Shown here one piece after another: positions 7,775 through 9,522 of a stretch of DNA of 9,522 bases. Below the pieces are notes generated by a model. The model searched no databases, had not been told where the DNA came from, and saw only the letters and a list, made by a program, of their open reading frames with translations. The position numbers and the translations under genes were made by a program. Position 1 is the stretch's first letter, and each line of letters opens with the position of its first letter. Where the stretch lies: assembly GCA_005884705.1 (NCBI GenBank), contig VBAF01000321.1:1-9522 (forward strand). The letters run 5' to 3'. This DNA is from Alphaproteobacteria bacterium. Its GTDB lineage: Bacteria > Pseudomonadota > Alphaproteobacteria > Reyranellales > Reyranellaceae.

Positions 7775-7776
7775 CA
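7748..7776. repeat. REP-like palindromic element at the truncation point
   Basis: AGATCCCTCGGCTTCGCC followed by TCGCGATGACA forms an imperfect palindrome. ATC/GAT ends and a GGC-TTC-GCC core are separated by partly mismatched arms. Sequences of the form ATCCC-TCGGC-TTCGCC-TCGGGAT are familiar as short interspersed intergenic repeats in proteobacterial genomes. Only one copy is visible here, so its repeat status is inferred from pattern memory. The pentamer ATGAC occurs at both 7736-7740 and 7771-7775, but such a short repeat may be chance. Confidence 0.45.
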
Positions 7777-7808
7777 GTAGACTCCCGCGCCTGAAAAGGG
7801 AGGCGTGG

Positions 7809-8837
7809 GTGTTCGGTAAAGCTTTGACCCGTCGGGCGGCGCTGGCCGGCCTCGCGACGGCACCGGTCGTGCGCACGGCGCAGGCCCAGGATCTCGCCAA
7901 GGCGTCGATCGCGTTGCTGCGGCTCAGCTCGTCGGGCCCGGTGTTCATCGCGCTCGAGAAGGGCTGGTTCAGGGAGGCGGGCCTCGATCTCGCGATCAAG
8001 GACTTCACCGCCGCGTCGCAGCCGCCGCTCGCCGTCGTGTCGGGTGACGCCGACTTCGGCATGACCGCCTTCACCGCGGGCTTCTACAATCTCGCGGCCA
8101 AGGGCGGCCTGAAGGTGATCGCCGCGCAAAGCGCCGAGAAACCGGGCTACCCGCTGGTCGCTATCGCCGTGACCAACGCGGCATGGGATGCGGGTGTCCG
8201 CACGATCAAGGATCTCGCCGGCAAGCGCATCGCCATGACCACCGCAGGCTCCTCGATGCACTATTCGATCGAGGTGGTCGCGCGCAAGCACGGCGTCGAC
8301 ACCAGGACCATCACCATGGTGCCCTTGAACTCGCTGCCCAACATGGCGGCGGCCTTCAAGGGCGGCACGGTCGACGGCGCGATCTTTCCGGTGACGACGT
8401 GGCGACAGGTCGAGGCGGACGGCGGCGGGCACCTCGTCGCCTGGGTGGGCGACGAAGCGCCGTGGCAGCTCGGCGGGGTGTTCACTTCGCCCAAGACGAT
8501 CGCCGAGCGGCGGCCGGTGGTGGAGAAGTTCATCGCCGGCTACCGGCGTGGGGCGGCTGCCTACGACGAGGCGTTCGGCAAGCGCGAGAACGGCAAACTG
8601 GTGCCGGGGCCGGGCTACGACGAGCTGCTCGCCATCCTGGCGCCGGCCGTGAAGCAGTCGCCGCAGTTGGTCGCGTCAGGCCTGCCCTATGTCGATCCGC
8701 AGGGCCGGCTCGATGTCGGCGACATCTACAAGCAGGTCCAGCTCTGGCAGGCGCAGGGCCAGGTTGGGCGCGACGCCGACCCGAAGACCTTCATCGACCT
8801 CACCTTCGTGAAGGGCCACTTCAACGTGCCGCGCTGA
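7809..8837 (+). CDS. ABC transporter substrate-binding protein, NMT1/THI5-SsuA-like
   Basis: This 342-residue periplasmic solute receptor belongs to the NMT1/THI5/SsuA-TauA type, whose members bind sulfonates, nitrate, pyrimidine precursors or aromatic acids for ABC import. An export signal spans ~1-26 with a twin-arginine-like TRRAALAGL core and cleavage near TAQA-QD. The mature part shows the family pattern: PVFIALEKGWFREAGLDLAIKDF, then GDADFGMTAFTAGFYN, IKDLAGKRIAMTTAGS, the hinge region KGGTVDGAIF, and TSPKTIAERRPVVEKFIAGYRRG. The start is GTG 7809, preceded by GGGAGG (7798-7803) with 5-nt spacing. No permease or ATPase gene is present, and the next gene is convergent, so the partner components must be elsewhere. 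It may be fed by the catabolic operon's promoter or its own; no promoter is evident in the short gap. The ligand is unknown. Confidence 0.88.
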   Translation: MFGKALTRRAALAGLATAPVVRTAQAQDLAKASIALLRLSSSGPVFIALEKGWFREAGLDLAIKDFTAASQPPLAVVSGDADFGMTAFTAGFYNLAAKGGLKVIAAQSAEKPGYPLVAIAVTNAAWDAGVRTIKDLAGKRIAMTTAGSSMHYSIEVVARKHGVDTRTITMVPLNSLPNMAAAFKGGTVDGAIFPVTTWRQVEADGGGHLVAWVGDEAPWQLGGVFTSPKTIAERRPVVEKFIAGYRRGAAAYDEAFGKRENGKLVPGPGYDELLAILAPAVKQSPQLVASGLPYVDPQGRLDVGDIYKQVQLWQAQGQVGRDADPKTFIDLTFVKGHFNVPR

Positions 8838-8840
8838 TTG

Positions 8841-9224
8841 TCAGGCAGCCTTGAGCTCGGCGCCCTTGTTGGCGCGGTCCTCGGACTGCCAGCGGATCGC
8901 GACCTCGGCCAATTTCTCCAGCACCTCGTCGAGCTCGTGCCCGCGCGGAGTCAGGGAATAGGTGACTTTGGGTGGGATGGTCGCCTCGTAGTCGCGCTTG
9001 ATCAGGCCGGCGCCTTCGAGCGTGCGCAGCCGCTCGGTCAGCATCTTGGCCGAGATGCCGGCGACCCGGCGCTTGAGCTCGCCGAAGCGCTGCGGCCCGT
9101 AGGTCCGCAGGTTGTAGACGATGTAGGTGGTCCACGGGCCCATCAACATGCGCAGGATGTAGTCCATGGGGCAGGCGGCGCCGCCTTCATGGGCCGGGGC
9201 CGCGCTCGGGGTGATTTGGGTCAT
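8841..9224 (-). CDS. HxlR-family winged-helix transcriptional regulator
   Basis: This 127-residue DNA-binding regulator contains an HxlR/MarR-like winged helix at ~18-105. Family landmarks are the N-terminal CPMDYILRMLMGPW (Cys18), the FGELKRRVAGISAKMLTERLRTLEGAGL recognition region (in two parts, ~47-74), and the wing VTYSLTPRGHEL. In HxlR relatives such as YodB, HypR and QorR, a conserved N-terminal cysteine at this position senses quinones or disulfide stress, so Cys18 is a plausible redox switch. The gene is divergent from a flavodoxin/quinone-reductase-like gene, the classic arrangement for such regulators. It converges with the binding-protein gene, with stops only 3 bp apart. ATG at 9224-9222 is favoured by length; no strong Shine-Dalgarno precedes it. 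Confidence 0.92.
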   Translation of the reverse strand: MTQITPSAAPAHEGGAACPMDYILRMLMGPWTTYIVYNLRTYGPQRFGELKRRVAGISAKMLTERLRTLEGAGLIKRDYEATIPPKVTYSLTPRGHELDEVLEKLAEVAIRWQSEDRANKGAELKAA

Positions 9225-9252
9225 GGGGAAAAAATCTCGACAGTTACGATTT

Positions 9253-9267
9253 GGTACCTACTGGTAG
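9253..9267. promoter_or_regulatory. inverted repeat, candidate HxlR operator 1
   Basis: GGTACC (9253-9258) runs directly into CTAC-TG-GTAG (9258-9267), two overlapping perfect palindromes. A TATATA sequence (9269-9274) that could serve as a -10 on either strand lies beside them. The site is in the 110-bp divergent space, 29 bp upstream of the HxlR start codon, a natural place for autoregulation. Binding is inferred. Confidence 0.5.
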
Positions 9268-9303
9268 ATATATAGCGCGCCTCCCAAATGTTTCCAGTCA
9301 CTT

Positions 9304-9318
9304 TGAGTAATCTACTCA
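9304..9318. promoter_or_regulatory. inverted repeat, candidate HxlR operator 2
   Basis: TGAGTA-ATC-TACTCA is a perfect 6-bp inverted repeat with a 3-nt spacer. It ends 16 bp before the flavodoxin start and just 5' of its GGAG ribosome binding site (9324-9327). This is suitable for repressor binding over the promoter/leader of the divergent gene. It shares a TACT/GGTA-like core with the other repeat 50 bp away. The operator role is inferred. Confidence 0.5.
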
Positions 9319-9334
9319 GGATTGGAGACTAATT

Positions 9335-9522
9335 ATGACAAATATCGCTGTCGTCTATCATTCGGGCTACGGCCACACCCGGGCCGTCGCGGAGGCGGTC
9401 GCCGAAGGCGTACAGGCCGTTTCCGGGGCCAAGGTGAGGCTTATCCAGGTCGGCGAGGCCGAGGCGCACGAGCCGGAACTCGATGCGGCCGACGCCATCA
9501 TCTTCGGCAGCCCGACCTACAT
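9335..9522 (+). CDS. flavodoxin-fold / WrbA-like NAD(P)H:quinone oxidoreductase, N-terminal part
   Basis: The first 62 codons of a gene that continues beyond the window are visible. The start MTNIAVVYHSGYGHTRAVA carries the FMN phosphate-binding loop (YHSGYGHT), and FGSPTY at ~57-62 is the second flavin-contact motif. Both are typical of flavodoxin-family WrbA-like proteins, which catalyse two-electron quinone reduction in the cytoplasm. ATG 9335 is supported by GGAG at 9324-9327 with 7-nt spacing. Its divergent partner is a Cys-containing HxlR regulator, so induction by quinones or oxidants is a reasonable expectation. The C-terminus is missing, so WrbA cannot be distinguished from other flavodoxin-fold reductases. 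Confidence 0.85.
   Translation, partial: MTNIAVVYHSGYGHTRAVAEAVAEGVQAVSGAKVRLIQVGEAEAHEPELDAADAIIFGSPTY

Noticed and set aside
8838..9275. Plus-strand 145-codon frame over the HxlR gene
   Set aside because: It is exactly antisense to a well-recognised regulator and would run through the promoter region; no domain seen.
1..9522. CRISPR arrays, tRNA/rRNA genes, insertion sequences, phage or toxin-antitoxin systems
   Set aside because: No regularly spaced repeats, tRNA cloverleaf, transposase frame or paired small genes of that kind were seen on either strand.

Overview
The window is GC-rich, densely packed chromosomal DNA, most likely from an alphaproteobacterium. Three things point that way: the alphaproteobacterial-type C-terminus of ribosomal protein S4, MdtABC-type RND efflux genes, and a catabolic cluster of amidase, AtzH-like and COG3618 amidohydrolase genes next to periplasmic binding proteins. 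A Rhodospirillales/Reyranella-like or Hyphomicrobiales host would fit, but this is inferred from protein style only.

Layout. Bases 1-407 hold the 3' end of rpsD, closed by a clear intrinsic terminator (435-463). After a short gap with a consensus -10 hexamer comes a two-gene RND efflux unit: a membrane fusion (periplasmic adaptor) protein (561-1793) and an MdtB/MdtC-like inner-membrane pump (1803-4886). No outer-membrane channel gene follows. A 91-bp gap holds two perfect short hairpins. Next comes a catabolic-looking run: an AMI1-like amidase carrying an internal frameshift (4978-6134), a small AtzH/HpxZ-like protein whose GTG start overlaps the amidase stop (6131-6535), and a COG3618 amidohydrolase with a strong ribosome binding site (6555-7589). 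Immediately downstream lies the first ~45 codons of a family-5 (peptide/opine-type) substrate-binding protein, cut off at a small REP-like palindrome (7592-7776). An intact NMT1/SsuA-type binding protein follows (7809-8837). It ends 3 bp from a convergent HxlR-family regulator (8841-9224, minus strand). That regulator is divergent from a flavodoxin/WrbA-like gene that runs off the window (9335 onward), and the space between them carries two inverted repeats that are good operator candidates.

How the genes fit together. The adaptor and pump should form one inner-membrane/periplasm efflux unit. The amidase, AtzH-like protein and amidohydrolase look like one transcription unit acting on an amide- or ring-containing small molecule, with the binding protein(s) supplying substrate; the substrate cannot be read from the sequence. 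The HxlR/flavodoxin pair looks like a redox- or quinone-responsive switch.

The main oddity is a series of deletion-type lesions in adjacent genes. The pump lacks about 11 residues of transmembrane helix 2, the amidase loses its frame in mid-gene, and the family-5 binding protein is truncated. Either the region is decaying or the underlying assembly has small errors. I found no convincing novel defence, mobile or CRISPR system.
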